A stretch of 64,000 nucleotides of DNA from Symbiodinium natans (GCA_905221605.1 CAJNDS010002368.1:884511-948510), one strand, 5' to 3'. Positions 60,001 through 62,956 are shown, numbered from the stretch's first letter. Translations and numbers: made by a program. Notes: generated by a model from the sequence alone, not told the origin.

Positions 60001-61447
60001 TCTACATGAACCCCAGAAACCCCCCTAAACACCCTATAAACTCTACATGAACCCCAGAAACCCCCCCTAAACACCCTATAAACTCTACATGAACCCTAGA
60101 AACCCTACAACCCTACGAAAAAAAAAACAAAAACAAAAAAAAAAACAAAAAAAACGGAGAGGGGCCTCGAAGGGATGGACCAGGCGACCTCCCTGGTCGC
60201 AGCTTGCCAGGCCTTTGGGGACCCCGAGCCCTAAAACCCCCTGCAAGTTTTAGGGTTTAGGGTTTAGGGTTTAGGGTTTAGGGTTTAGGGTTTAGGGTTT
60301 AGGGTTTAGGGTTTAGGGTTTAGGGTTTAGGGTTTAGGGTTTAGGGTTTCGTGTTTAGGGTTTAGGGTTTAGGGTTTAGGGTTTAGGGTTCTGGTTTGCG
60401 GGCTTAGGAGGTAAGGTGCGGTGAAAGCCTAGCGTACAGCCTTTTTACGGCTTGTGTGGGGTTTAGGTTTTAGGGTTTAGGGTTTATGGCTAGGGCTCAA
60501 GTCTTGAAATGTGTACATGTGTGCTGTGTCAAGCTACCTACAGGCTCTTAGTAGGGAATGCGGCACCTTAAAACCCCCCTATATTAGATTATATTATTTT
60601 ATTTCATTTTATACTATATTATATTATATTATATTATATGATATGATATTAATTATATTAATTATATAATATACACCGTGCAAAGGATTCTATAGGGTAC
60701 GCCATCCCTTCATTCCGAATAAGGCGATGCCCACGGTCTCCAACTCTTCTACTACCCGGCCGTTGGCCTGCTCCCACTGCGCTGCCCTCATCCTATTCGG
60801 GTTTAGGGTTTCGGGTTTCGGGCTTAGGGCTTGGGGCTTAGGGTTTAGGGTTTAGGGCTTAGGGTTTAGGGTTTAGGGTTTAGGGTTTAGGGTTTAGGGT
60901 TTAGGGTTTAGGGTTTAGGGTTTAGGGTTTAGGGTTTAGGTTAGGGTTTAGGGTTTAGGGTTTAGGGTTTAGGGTTTAGGGTTTAGGGTTTAGGGTTTAG
61001 GGTTTAGGGTTTAGGGTTTAGGGTTTAGGGTTTAGGGTTTAGGGTTTAGGGTTTAGGGTTTAGGGTTTAGGGTTTAGGGTTAGGGTTGAGGGTTCAGGGT
61101 TCAGGGTTCAGGGTTCAGGGTTCAGGGTTTGAAGCCGGGACCAGAAGTGCCCGGAGGGTTTAGGGTTTAGGGTTCAGGGTTCAGGGTTTAGGGTTTGGGT
61201 TTAGGGTTCAGGGTTTAGGGTTTAGGGTGCCCTACTTACACACGACAATTTTTTTGGGCGGGGGGGGGTGTGTGACTCAACCCTCAGAATCCCAAACCCC
61301 CCGTAACCTGGCCCTGCACCCTGGCAGTCCACCCCCCCCCCCCCCCCCCCCCCCCCCCATCCAGCATTTGAAACCCTAAACCCTAAACCCTTTGGGCCGC
61401 CGACCATTGAGGTAGTAGGTGCCTGCCGTGGACGTCGGGAGCAAGTC
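31163..61447 (-). CDS. Carotenoid oxygenase (CCD/RPE65 family), at least 27 exons
   Basis: Non-haem iron oxygenase that cleaves carotenoid or related double bonds. From 50821 to 31163, 21 minus-strand exons (20-73 nt) chain with every codon phase matching: 929 nt, 308 residues and TGA. Family landmarks in order: WLAHTRRDP (His 1), THDWMLTENYY (His 2), FFNIFHMGPTYE (His 3), FDRYRFGGEMGF, MPTFHP, ARYCYC, VDLASGQVENWDAG, SEPTFLPN (conserved Glu), EDDGWLVSIVHD, LLDARRVDAGPVAEL and GVHSCWAPED (His 4). Of 20 donors, 14 are GC, four GT and two GA. N-terminal exons GTYYLNG, GRLVHPFE, AHGFIRSFEFLGDG and TVVYRAKFVRTP lie at 61447-58125. The part between 56975 and 50821 (roughly 80-100 residues) was not resolved. 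Substrate cannot be inferred. Full length would be near 470 residues, normal for the family. Confidence 0.82.
31228..31278. repeat. TTTAGGG array
   Basis: About seven heptamers just upstream (in transcription) of the last exon. Confidence 0.85.
31275..31541 (-). CDS. Orphan coding island (about 88 codons) in intron
   Basis: The minus strand is open from the repeat edge at 31541 to TAA at 31275. It includes MSEIVNQFGPAPGAPDVEVE, then WLARGDEELKVLEARECATL and a cysteine-rich end. Codon third positions favour G/C. It lies in the last carotenoid-oxygenase intron but that gene joins across it. Not identified. The plus-strand ORF 31282-31524 appears to be its antisense. Confidence 0.5.
   Translation of the reverse strand, partial: APELQDHRAAPSEHSVLTLGTTMSEIVNQFGPAPGAPDVEVEWLARGDEELKVLEARECATLIADHVSRAHPACLCTANVCWPVCDIC
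31541..31955. repeat. Long TTTAGGG array
   Basis: About 58 heptamers, the longest array here, with a few TTTAGGGG, TTTCGTAGGG and GGTTTAGG irregularities. Confidence 0.95.
31960..32400. other. Intronic unique and degenerate repeat DNA
   Basis: Degenerate TTTAGGG then AT-richer DNA, including an inverted pair AAATCCCGAGGAACGGGATTT near 32310-32330. No coding frame. Confidence 0.4.
32491..32556 (-). CDS. Carotenoid oxygenase exon, LLDARRVDAGPVAEL
   Basis: 66 nt encoding (F)FEVLLDARRVDAGPVAELRV, the characteristic region before the last His. Acceptor ATTAG|TT, donor G|GCCTGA. Direct joining to the last exon is in phase but leaves a short gap relative to the family, so a missed exon is possible. 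Confidence 0.7.
32605..32742. repeat. CCCTAAA array
   Basis: About 19 heptamers between two carotenoid-oxygenase exons. Confidence 0.9.
32811..32840 (-). CDS. Carotenoid oxygenase exon (30 nt)
   Basis: Encodes (S)IVHDGDGDE. Acceptor CCCAG|GC, donor AAT|GCCGCC. It completes EDDGWLVS|IVHDGDGDE|FFEVLLDA. Confidence 0.75.
32950..34075 (-). other. Intron with orphan islands
   Basis: Minus-strand coding-like pieces at 32945-33020 (PEVRKPQRHPPKWQGLSAA before CAG|GTAGGG) and 33790-34070 (VWQDFSGVLQEQDGKFSSIY to a stop, among three overlapping frames). Between them is repeat-derived DNA. Neither joins the carotenoid oxygenase in frame. Confidence 0.35.
34320..34361 (-). CDS. Carotenoid oxygenase exon, EDDGW
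   Basis: 42 nt encoding (V)APPQDQEDDGWLV(S). EDDG(W/Y) is a family hallmark. Donor A|GTATCT (GT type), acceptor CAAG|TC. An internal CAG|GATCAG is an alternative acceptor. Confidence 0.8.
   Translation of the reverse strand, partial: SLRRRIRKTMVGW
34941..34981 (-). CDS. Carotenoid oxygenase exon, SEPTFLP
   Basis: 41 nt encoding CLVSEPTFLPNSP(V). SEPxFxP is a strongly conserved motif with a second-shell Glu. Donor G|GTGGCC, acceptor CCAG|AT. Confidence 0.8.
35010..35250. repeat. Variant array GGGTTTTTA
   Basis: GGGTTTTTA and related units in the intron between the SEP and WDAG exons. Confidence 0.8.
35890..35939 (-). CDS. Carotenoid oxygenase exon, VENWDAG
   Basis: 50 nt encoding VDLASGQVENWDAGDG(Q). 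Acceptor ACCAG|GT, donor CA|GCTCGG. An M1-type terminus (ACTTGGAGGTTCATGG at 35948) lies within 10 nt of the acceptor. Confidence 0.82.
36100..36960. repeat. Intron: telomere-like arrays
   Basis: TTTAGGG arrays (36430-36530, 36855-36900), a CCCTAAA/CCCTGAA block (36645-36705), and short unique stretches. One frame, RGWFPFRSLLKAG (minus, 36350-36410), is exon-like but unassigned. Confidence 0.5.
36967..37002 (-). CDS. Carotenoid oxygenase exon, ARYCYC
   Basis: Encodes ARYCYCSGAARP, equivalent to the family RYxY segment. Acceptor GAAG|GC. A GA donor (CCT|GAAGG) keeps phase, and a GC donor at 36976 would as well, so the 3' edge is uncertain. Confidence 0.65.
37397..37443 (-). CDS. Carotenoid oxygenase exon, MPTFHP
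   Basis: 47 nt encoding (G)DVDVPVDMPTFHPLR. Acceptor CGAG|GC, donor CGG|GATGGT (GA type). Confidence 0.78.
37515..37860. repeat. Poly-G and poly-C tracts with unique DNA
   Basis: G-run at about 37580, C-runs at 37720-37770, with unassigned minus frames between (MSCAKPPMVREFMPCGW). Confidence 0.5.
37869..38166. repeat. Long TTTAGGG array
   Basis: About 42 heptamers. It grades into GGGGCTTTTA variants to 38530. Confidence 0.95.
38831..39190 (-). CDS. Orphan ORF in carotenoid-oxygenase intron
   Basis: A 119-codon minus-strand ORF with good coding character (LRHEIWQKMWARVLPKRRTA, then RFFLEHCPGDGQATTVSLSP). It does not fit the carotenoid oxygenase in which it is embedded. No family recognised. 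Repeats flank it closely. Confidence 0.5.
   Translation of the reverse strand: MVSFAPKLQGLGSLRHEIWQKMWARVLPKRRTAAAIQRGETAHLVPMTPPDEGERSRSLRSSRPPSVQRPSKRFFLEHCPGDGQATTVSLSPRRGKEARMPAMSMLSFRAPEGAEPRAP
39310..39504 (-). CDS. Short ORF, possible N-terminal exon
   Basis: Minus-strand ATG at 39504: MQPQPRIPMIVKMVSLGLRY and on. Could be an N-terminus but no downstream exon is identifiable. A further minus frame at 39610-39705 reads VESRNLTNPLPDRTPSVRAV. Confidence 0.3.
   Translation of the reverse strand: MQPQPRIPMIVKMVSLGLRYLSHLRPWPRQRGAGLTSAGFSLRLVFWGYRAFSPPQTLRQDPTL
39957..40050. mobile_element. MITE-like element family M1, left end
   Basis: TACTTGAAGGTTCATGGGCA then TTATAAGTAGGGT; the right end is lost or diverged. 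Confidence 0.6.
40142..40170 (-). CDS. Carotenoid oxygenase exon (29 nt)
   Basis: Encodes QVPLIDEQL(G). Acceptor GGAG|GC, donor G|GCAAAG. It joins LVDP|QVPLIDEQL|GDVDVPVDMP. The plus strand also has a convincing open frame here (TANLTLFAKLLVDQRNLPPL), so antisense coding cannot be excluded. Confidence 0.65.
40314..40369. mobile_element. MITE-like element family M1, internally deleted
   Basis: Both inverted ends (ACTTGAAGGTTCATGGGTAG and ATAACCTCCAAGTA) with almost no middle. Confidence 0.65.
40736..40766 (-). CDS. Carotenoid oxygenase exon, FSLGTLVD
   Basis: 31 nt encoding (P)DFSLGTLVD(P). Donor CC|GCACCC, acceptor AAAG|CG (not AG|G). Confidence 0.65.
40864..40940. repeat. Poly-G tract
   Basis: A run of about 32 G then G-rich DNA. 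ORFs here are polyglycine by-products. Confidence 0.9.
40965..40984 (-). CDS. Carotenoid oxygenase microexon (20 nt)
   Basis: Proposed from phase and family match: GETNP|AATLHF|PDFSLG. Acceptor GGCAG|AG, donor C|GCTGGT. Weakest link of the chain. Confidence 0.4.
41000..41200. other. Coding-like island, strand unresolved
   Basis: Plus frame of about 58 codons (GRPLRRQDFKQPLDIRKAVN and on) and minus frame of about 63 (HTASLRALERLADAGNARFR and on). One is antisense of the other. Lies in a carotenoid-oxygenase intron. At 41244-41350 a plus frame ends in GTAAGC. Confidence 0.35.
41769..41809 (-). CDS. Carotenoid oxygenase exon, DFDPIGWSAGETN
   Basis: 41 nt encoding DFDPIGWSAGETN(P). Acceptor GGAG|GA, donor CC|GCGGGG. 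Confidence 0.75.
42020..42420. repeat. AT-rich microsatellite block
   Basis: GATA, ATAC, TAATA and TATA repeats for about 400 bp. Tyrosine/isoleucine-rich ORFs across it are by-products. Confidence 0.9.
42485..42537 (-). CDS. Carotenoid oxygenase exon, FDRYRFGGEMGF
   Basis: 53 nt encoding (S)VAFDRYRFGGEMGFNVQ. Acceptor CCCAG|GC, donor CAG|GCGCAG. Confidence 0.8.
42900..43085 (-). other. Two orphan exon-like islands
   Basis: Minus frames NASIYIGQERKKRPALLDAK (42905-42965) and LISQPEVEAASQCIRLQQVG (43010-43080). Neither joins the enclosing gene. Confidence 0.3.
43290..43459. mobile_element. MITE-like element family M3, copy 2
   Basis: Left TTAAGGGATAGAAGAAGGGA with CCCCTAGAAGGGACCC; right AGGGTCCCTGCTTTAGTCCC plus TTGACC. 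Same termini as 30714-30845 with a longer middle. Confidence 0.75.
43689..43751 (-). CDS. Carotenoid oxygenase exon (His 3)
   Basis: 63 nt encoding FFNIFHMGPTYECPETKQLV. FH...(N/T)YE is the third His motif of the family. Acceptor CCAAG|GC, donor A|GCCACA. Confidence 0.85.
   Translation of the reverse strand, partial: ASSTSSTWGRPTNAPRRSSS
44064..44165. mobile_element. MITE-like element family M2, copy 2
   Basis: Left TTGGGATGTTCCCC, right AACATCCCAA. Shares TAGGGATT and CTAAGGACTGTT-type internal blocks with 29970-30069. Confidence 0.8.
44287..44359 (-). CDS. Carotenoid oxygenase exon, FLLVPR
   Basis: 73 nt encoding DQPSSFLLVPRAGRGG then SVKEIPVD(R). Corresponds to the family (P)xRFxVxPR segment. 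Acceptor GGAG|GA, donor C|GCCGCA. Confidence 0.82.
44380..44990. repeat. Intron: telomere-like repeats and unique DNA
   Basis: TTTAGGG blocks (44395-44515), a small region with short frames, then CCCT-rich degenerate repeats (44840-44990). Confidence 0.5.
44996..45038 (-). CDS. Carotenoid oxygenase exon, FLLGISQGTEVFRM
   Basis: 43 nt encoding (R)FLLGISQGTEVFRM. Acceptor CCCAG|GT, donor ATG|GCAGAG. Confidence 0.72.
45244..45438 (-). CDS. Orphan coding island (64 codons) in intron
   Basis: After TTCAG|G the minus strand is open for 64 codons (VNQQSRGAKESWSLLSQQQS, then MRLAGWETWSPEYFLEPRDL) to TGA at 45244. ACAAG|GC just before the stop could be a GC donor. Very coding-like but it does not belong to the enclosing carotenoid oxygenase. 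Not identified. Confidence 0.55.
   Translation of the reverse strand, partial: VNQQSRGAKESWSLLSQQQSAKVNDAMPTALKQMRLAGWETWSPEYFLEPRDLISRLDDWTTRL
45772..45794 (-). CDS. Carotenoid oxygenase exon (23 nt)
   Basis: Encodes VVPKNPA(R). Acceptor CCCAG|GT, donor CG|GTTCCA. It links YVAMGP|VVPKNPA|RFLLG. Confidence 0.68.
46380..46640 (-). mobile_element. Ty1/copia-type reverse transcriptase fragment
   Basis: The minus frame reads LALDVHLDSGGIWEQHCTKQ, then LREWLLAVYVDDFQMAGPSE. YVDD is the polymerase catalytic motif, and the first phrase resembles the copia ALYGHP(x)SG(x)WE region with YGHP decayed to DVHL. Only about 75 codons remain; no LTR, integrase or RNase H was seen. A dead fragment inside a carotenoid-oxygenase intron. 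Confidence 0.7.
46660..46809. repeat. TTTAGGG array with a TTCAGGG block
   Basis: About 21 heptamers; five consecutive TTCAGGG units in the middle. Confidence 0.92.
46820..47520. other. Intronic DNA, no gene recognised
   Basis: Degenerate repeats with unique stretches. A plus ORF at 47075-47305 mixes unique DNA and CCCTAAA translation and I do not trust it. Confidence 0.4.
47559..47627 (-). CDS. Carotenoid oxygenase exon (His 2)
   Basis: 69 nt encoding VTHDWMLTENYYARFPDYV and AMGP. HDxxxTExY is the second His motif. Acceptor CACAG|GT, donor CCC|GTAAGC (canonical GT). Confidence 0.85.
47692..47788. repeat. TTTAGGG array
   Basis: About 14 heptamers upstream of the His 2 exon. Confidence 0.92.
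47950..48153 (-). CDS. Orphan small ORF (about 66 aa) in intron
   Basis: Minus ORF MSMRKIQHEVPSFVYMACTC, then RVAVHLRRAERAHSS, ending at TAG. It lies in about 500 bp of unique DNA (47790-48310). Plausibly a gene fragment; no family recognised. Confidence 0.4.
   Translation of the reverse strand: MSMRKIQHEVPSFVYMACTCAARVAVHLRRAERAHSSAIEDATFRFIYIAAHDLLVLHFVQRGEMQK
48370..48450 (-). CDS. Orphan exon-like island
   Basis: Minus frame MHFQEASHTTGFMAAALARV between CCCTAAA (left) and TTTAGGG (right). Does not fit the enclosing gene. Confidence 0.35.
49263..49302 (-). CDS. Carotenoid oxygenase exon, EYDEAGNLVGE
   Basis: 40 nt encoding (R)FREYDEAGNLVGE. Acceptor CTGAG|GT, donor GAA|GCTTTG. Confidence 0.75.
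49330..50210. repeat. Intron: telomere-like repeats
   Basis: TTTAGGG variants (49345-49570), then CCCTAAA and CCCCTAAA arrays (49740-50205). Around 49690-49740 the minus strand has a hydrophobic frame, MFLALMGLFVPAAWW, unassigned. Confidence 0.7.
50221..50278 (-). CDS. Carotenoid oxygenase exon
   Basis: 58 nt encoding (G)LVFASTTYVNDPKETLAT(R). Acceptor GAGAG|GC, donor AG|GCTGCT. In phase with both neighbours. Confidence 0.75.
50780..50821 (-). CDS. Carotenoid oxygenase exon (His 1)
   Basis: 42 nt encoding EKWLAHTRRDPSR(G). AH(P/T)..DP is the first His motif, with Thr in place of the usual Pro. Acceptor CGCAG|GT, donor G|GCCGCC. Confidence 0.75.
50996..51337. repeat. Long TTTAGGG array
   Basis: About 47 heptamers, including a repeated phrase TTTCGGGGAGCTTGATTTAG at 51020 and 51057. 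Confidence 0.95.
51337..51850 (-). pseudogene. Decayed multi-exon gene fragment
   Basis: Minus-strand exons with short introns: ELGQKLRFECLQKIFGAF (51785-51850); after a TTTCGCAG acceptor VTESKSRLKEKE (frame 1), which needs one T removed from TTTTT at about 51672 to continue LKHAVLKRLLFEQSPC; an in-frame TGA; RTAKPARVMNRLQFRSRGRG; a 67-nt intron GTAAGC...TTCAG; then KLLACRERARELQERTAEIP and MPRQLQDMTVERQKRMGSAY to TAA. Helical, Arg/Lys/Glu-rich protein. A second minus frame over the last part is also open. Frameshift plus stop suggest a pseudogene. Confidence 0.5.
51909..52022. repeat. Imperfect tandem duplication with TCTTCTACAGGCTTCG
   Basis: Two copies about 58 bp apart of CTCTCTTCTTCTACAGGCTT and flanks. 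On the plus strand each copy looks like a pyrimidine tract plus CAG acceptor. Confidence 0.75.
52085..52325. repeat. GGGGGGCTTAA minisatellite
   Basis: About 20 units of GGGGGGCTTAA (9-12 bp). Unrelated to the telomere-like units. Confidence 0.9.
52550..52720 (+). CDS. Small plus-strand ORF (about 54 aa)
   Basis: MRMIRFAQKEHGSEEPEKAQ onward to TGA at 52720. Polar, with better coding character than its antisense. It lies about 90 bp upstream of the lysine-rich reading frame and may be part of the same plus-strand locus. Confidence 0.4.
   Translation, partial: RAMRMIRFAQKEHGSEEPEKAQIELRSDGEKHQSSVIAVELGSLLFDKQPDRLSVC
52776..52797 (+). promoter_or_regulatory. Possible relic of a dinoflagellate spliced leader
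   Basis: CCGTGAGTGTCATTTTGGCA lies 12 nt before the ATG at 52809. It shares CCGT, AG and CATTTTGGC, in order, with the dinoflagellate spliced leader. The match is partial, so chance or a plain AG trans-splice acceptor remain possible. Confidence 0.35.
52809..53278 (+). pseudogene. Lysine- and tryptophan-rich protein gene, frame disrupted
   Basis: Plus strand. From ATG 52809: MTSSDSGSESSHAETSSSLQ. The best coding frame afterwards is the +2 frame (open 52835-53278): KAKKSKKDKKKKDKKSEDEL, then a W/K/G/S-rich part (SWKWGNQSSGSDWKKK, GWNSGGGWKQ) and TAG. A one-base indel or a small intron near 52870-52890 would join the two. Such basic, low-complexity WK-rich proteins are common in dinoflagellates. 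The 218-codon minus ORF here is its antisense. The stop codon merges into a TTTAGGG array. Confidence 0.5.
53277..53400. repeat. TTTAGGG array
   Basis: About 17 perfect heptamers beginning at the TAG of the preceding reading frame. Confidence 0.95.
53460..54230. repeat. Telomere-like variants and poly-C
   Basis: CCCTAAC/CCCTAAAC variants, a C-run at 53701-53718, then TTTAGGGCTTTAGGG variants. No gene seen. Confidence 0.65.
54266..54457 (-). CDS. Putative N-terminal exon with signal peptide
   Basis: Minus-strand ATG at 54457 gives 63 codons: MRVCAVFLFAAMATRRNCSE, a short hydrophobic stretch typical of a signal peptide, then a Ser/Ala/Pro-rich part ending KYHLA(R) at CAG|GTGACA, a good donor. 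AAG directly precedes the ATG. It lies in the large carotenoid-oxygenase intron, so it either starts another gene or is a captured fragment. Confidence 0.45.
   Translation of the reverse strand: MRVCAVFLFAAMATRRNCSEASTVPQSLAPNAFCALPTDSVPCAQTSARKNASIQPSKYHLAR
54760..54840 (-). CDS. Exon-like island, unassigned
   Basis: Minus frame VPICGEALAARCAAEAGAAV and on. Possibly in the unresolved middle of the carotenoid oxygenase, but no family motif. Confidence 0.35.
55130..55206. other. Exon-like island, strand unresolved
   Basis: Plus frame DPTPDLHVRFAVSRLLGDKA. The minus frame is also open. Followed at once by a TTTAGGG array. Confidence 0.35.
55208..55338. repeat. TTTAGGG array
   Basis: About 18 perfect heptamers. 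Confidence 0.95.
55487..56106 (-). pseudogene. Two-exon gene fragment with one frameshift
   Basis: Minus strand. Exon 1 (to about 55941): LEKLPKLPPVTQAAHLGGSF, then DNLWTMDFSGCVLLWHAART(V) and donor GTG|GTAAGC. Intron of about 120 nt ends CCTCTTCATGCAG. Exon 2: VCKIRTKMTRFR, then (after removing one C at about 55775) RVKPTVLRSNYRRWLAGLCK and DLTPEHRARVQEHHEQRLVK. GT-AG splicing and no telomere-like DNA inside contrast with the surrounding gene. Family unknown. Confidence 0.5.
56430..56500 (-). CDS. Exon-like island, unassigned
   Basis: CCCAG|G then (G)VFSNVVDFDLPLGLLNA on the minus strand. It may belong to the unresolved middle of the carotenoid oxygenase. Confidence 0.4.
56745..56971. repeat. 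Variant array TTTAAGGG (8-mer)
   Basis: About 28 uniform octamers ending 4 bp from the exon at 56975. Confidence 0.92.
56975..57008 (-). CDS. Probable carotenoid oxygenase exon
   Basis: 34 nt encoding (A)NAARQNFNNLK. Acceptor CCAAG|GA, donor AAA|GCCACC. In phase after the exon at 57404. Confidence 0.5.
57380..57404 (-). CDS. Probable carotenoid oxygenase exon (25 nt)
   Basis: In phase it reads RTP(W)RPLFRGA(A), where RG is typical at this point of the family. Acceptor AGCAG|GG, donor GC|GTCTTG. Another frame of the same island (GPSFEELRLAELGLD) also looks coding. Confidence 0.4.
58125..58163 (-). CDS. Carotenoid oxygenase exon, FVRTP
   Basis: 39 nt encoding (G)TVVYRAKFVRTP. YRxRFVRT is a family hallmark. 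Acceptor CGAAG|GC, donor T|GCCGGG. Confidence 0.75.
58763..58802 (-). CDS. Carotenoid oxygenase exon, FIRSFEF
   Basis: 40 nt encoding AHGFIRSFEFLGD(G). Acceptor GCCAG|GC, donor G|GCGCGG. Confidence 0.75.
58814..59145. repeat. TTCAGGG variant arrays
   Basis: Two runs of about ten TTCAGGG units (58820-58880, 59028-59107) embedded in TTTAGGG. The short frame RVASKKTR before GTAAGC (minus, 59185-59215) is exon-like. Confidence 0.85.
59300..59410. repeat. Tandem duplication, about 60-bp unit
   Basis: TATATAACCCTACGACCCTA with flanking AAATATGACTAAAAT-type DNA occurs twice. Confidence 0.75.
59840..60112. repeat. Satellite-like 38-40-bp tandem repeat
   Basis: Six copies of a unit with AACACCCTATAAACTC followed by ATGAACCCCAGAAACCC. 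A poly-A-rich tract (60117-60155) follows. Confidence 0.85.
60166..60188 (-). CDS. Carotenoid oxygenase exon, RLVHPFE
   Basis: 23 nt encoding (G)RLVHPFE. Acceptor GGAG|GT, donor GAG|GCCCCT. It reads on to AHGFIRSFEF, matching the family HxFDGDG...F region. Confidence 0.68.
60247..60388. repeat. TTTAGGG array
   Basis: About 19 heptamers, one TTTCGTG. Confidence 0.95.
60585..60685. repeat. AT-rich (TATAT/ATTAT) tract
   Basis: About 100 bp of ATTATATT-type repeats. Confidence 0.85.
60700..60800 (-). CDS. Exon-like island in carotenoid-oxygenase intron
   Basis: Minus frame AAQWEQANGRVVEELETVGI and on. A 12-nt microexon (GC CAA CGG CCG G) could fit between the YYLNG and RLVHPFE exons in phase, but that is speculative. 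Confidence 0.35.
60835..61083. repeat. TTTAGGG array
   Basis: About 34 heptamers, followed by TTCAGGG units to 61125. Confidence 0.95.
61331..61358. repeat. Poly-C run
   Basis: 28 consecutive C near the GTYYLNG exon. Confidence 0.9.
61405..61447 (-). CDS. Carotenoid oxygenase exon, GTYYLNG
   Basis: Minus frame DLLPTSTAGTYYLN(G), equivalent to the N-terminal LxGxYxRNG motif of the family. Donor G|GTCGGC. The exon start is uncertain: an AG|GC acceptor at 61423 would leave only 18 nt. Confidence 0.62.
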
Positions 61448-61679
61448 AGGGTTTAGGTTCCGGCACCCTCCAAACCAAGAAGGACGTTTCTATCGCGTAA
61501 ACACTATGCGCGGAACCCTCAACCCCAACCCTAAACCCCAAACCCTAAACCCTAAACCCTAAACCCAACGGCCAGTACATCACCTCTGCCTGTCACTGAA
61601 CTGTGGGGGTTTGAGGCAACCTCGACCTGGGACTTTGGCTTTGAGGGCTTCATGTTTTGAGGAACCGCCCCGCCCCCTC

Positions 61680-61760
61680 CCCATTATCCGCCTCGCAGAG
61701 CCTGCAGCCGAGCGGGGGCCGAGGGGGGCAAGACGAAGCGCTCCTGGCTCTCGGGCTTAA
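61680..61760 (-). CDS. Exon-like island, unassigned
   Basis: Minus frame ESQERFVLPPSAPARLQALR with AG|G at its start and GC at its end. Upstream of the carotenoid oxygenase N-terminus, possibly its transit region or another gene. Confidence 0.4.
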
Positions 61761-62199
61761 GGGTTGAGGGCTTAGGGTTGAGGGTTTAGGGCTTAAGGCT
61801 TACGGCTTAGGGTTGAGGGCTTAGGGAGTATGTGTTGGTTCTGGGTGGGTTTCAAGGGATGCTATATCCTCCACAGGCGCTCCCCGCCTTCCTTGCGGCC
61901 CGAAAGGCAGACCCTAAACCCTAAACCCCTAAACCCCTAAACCCCTAAACCCTTAAAGCGCTTAGGAGTCGGGGGGCTGGAGGCTTCGGGCCTGAAGTTT
62001 TTTTCGGGGTCCTTTTACCTACACCGTACCAGGGTGTAACTTGCCAAACAAGGCAGACTGCACAATTTCTGAAGCGCCCTAACCCTTAAACCCCAAACTC
62101 TGAACCCCCCCGCAAAGTTTCCGTAAACCCAAACCCCCCTCCCACACCCCGAAGGCCCAGACGCTGCCGAGGGATCCTCGGGGTTGGGAAATGGAACTT

Positions 62200-62245
62200 A
62201 CTGTCGGTCCAGTTTACTCAAGGCCCACAGGCAGTTTTAGGGTTC
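62200..62245 (-). CDS. Exon-like island with perfect GTAAGT donor
   Basis: Minus frame CLWALSKLDR(Q) ending A|GTAAGT. Unassigned. Confidence 0.4.
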
Positions 62246-62439
62246 AGGGTTTAGGATTTAGGGTTTAGGGTTTAAGGTTTAGGGTTTAGGGTTTAGGGTT
62301 TAGGGTGTTAGAAGTAGGGCTGCCAATAGGGCAACTGCTGCTATCATGGCCTAATAAACTTGTTAACAGTACCTTGAACTGAACCCTACACCCTAAACCC
62401 AAGACTTAGATCTTAAACCCTTAACTCTAAACTTCCTAC

Positions 62440-62580
62440 GGGCCTTAATGATTAGTATTTGGGGGGGAGGTTGTTGTAGCATAATTATATAGGGACGATG
62501 AGGAAAAATACTATTAGGAACTATTCCGATCCCGATCCCTATATTACCCTAAACCCTAACCCTGAACCCTGAACACTAAA
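62440..62580. repeat. Short dispersed repeat shared with 17565-17680
   Basis: AATACTATTAGGAACTATTC here matches AATACTATTAGTGATTATTC at about 17630. Possibly a fifth MITE-like family; ends not defined. Confidence 0.35.
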
Positions 62581-62624
62581 CCCTAATTCTTCCGACCTCG
62601 ATATTACCCACGAACATTCAAGCA

Positions 62625-62700
62625 GGGCTTAGGGGGACCACGCGCGGGGGCCTCGCACTCCCGGGGATCACTGACCGCGATCTCGGCTTTGAGGGTCTTT
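62625..62700 (-). CDS. Exon-like island, unassigned
   Basis: Minus frame TLKAEIAVSDPRECEAPARG, with AG|GCCCCC (GC donor) inside. Confidence 0.4.
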
Positions 62701-62739
62701 TGGGTTACAGGTTTAGGGTTGGGGGCTTAGGGTTAGGGT

Positions 62740-62880
62740 TACTTGGAGGTTCATGGGTAGTTACAAGTGGGGTTGTGCTACAAGTTGGGTTATAAGTAAG
62801 GCAACTAGAATGACGACTGCTTGTAGCCGTATTTAGAGTACTTACAACCCTGCTTATAGCTACCCATGGACCTTGAAGTA
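62740..62880. mobile_element. MITE-like element family M1, reference copy
   Basis: 141 bp. Left TACTTGGAGGTTCATGGGTA, right TACCCATGGACCTTGAAGTA: about 25-bp imperfect terminal inverted repeats, extended by TTACAAGT / ACTTACAA sub-repeats. No ORF. The other M1 copies were recognised from it. Confidence 0.85.
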
Positions 62881-62956
62881 GGGTTTGGGGGCTTAGGGTT
62901 TCAGGTTTATGGGCTTTGGGGTTTTGGCCGCTCAGGTCCCGACACATAACAAAGGG

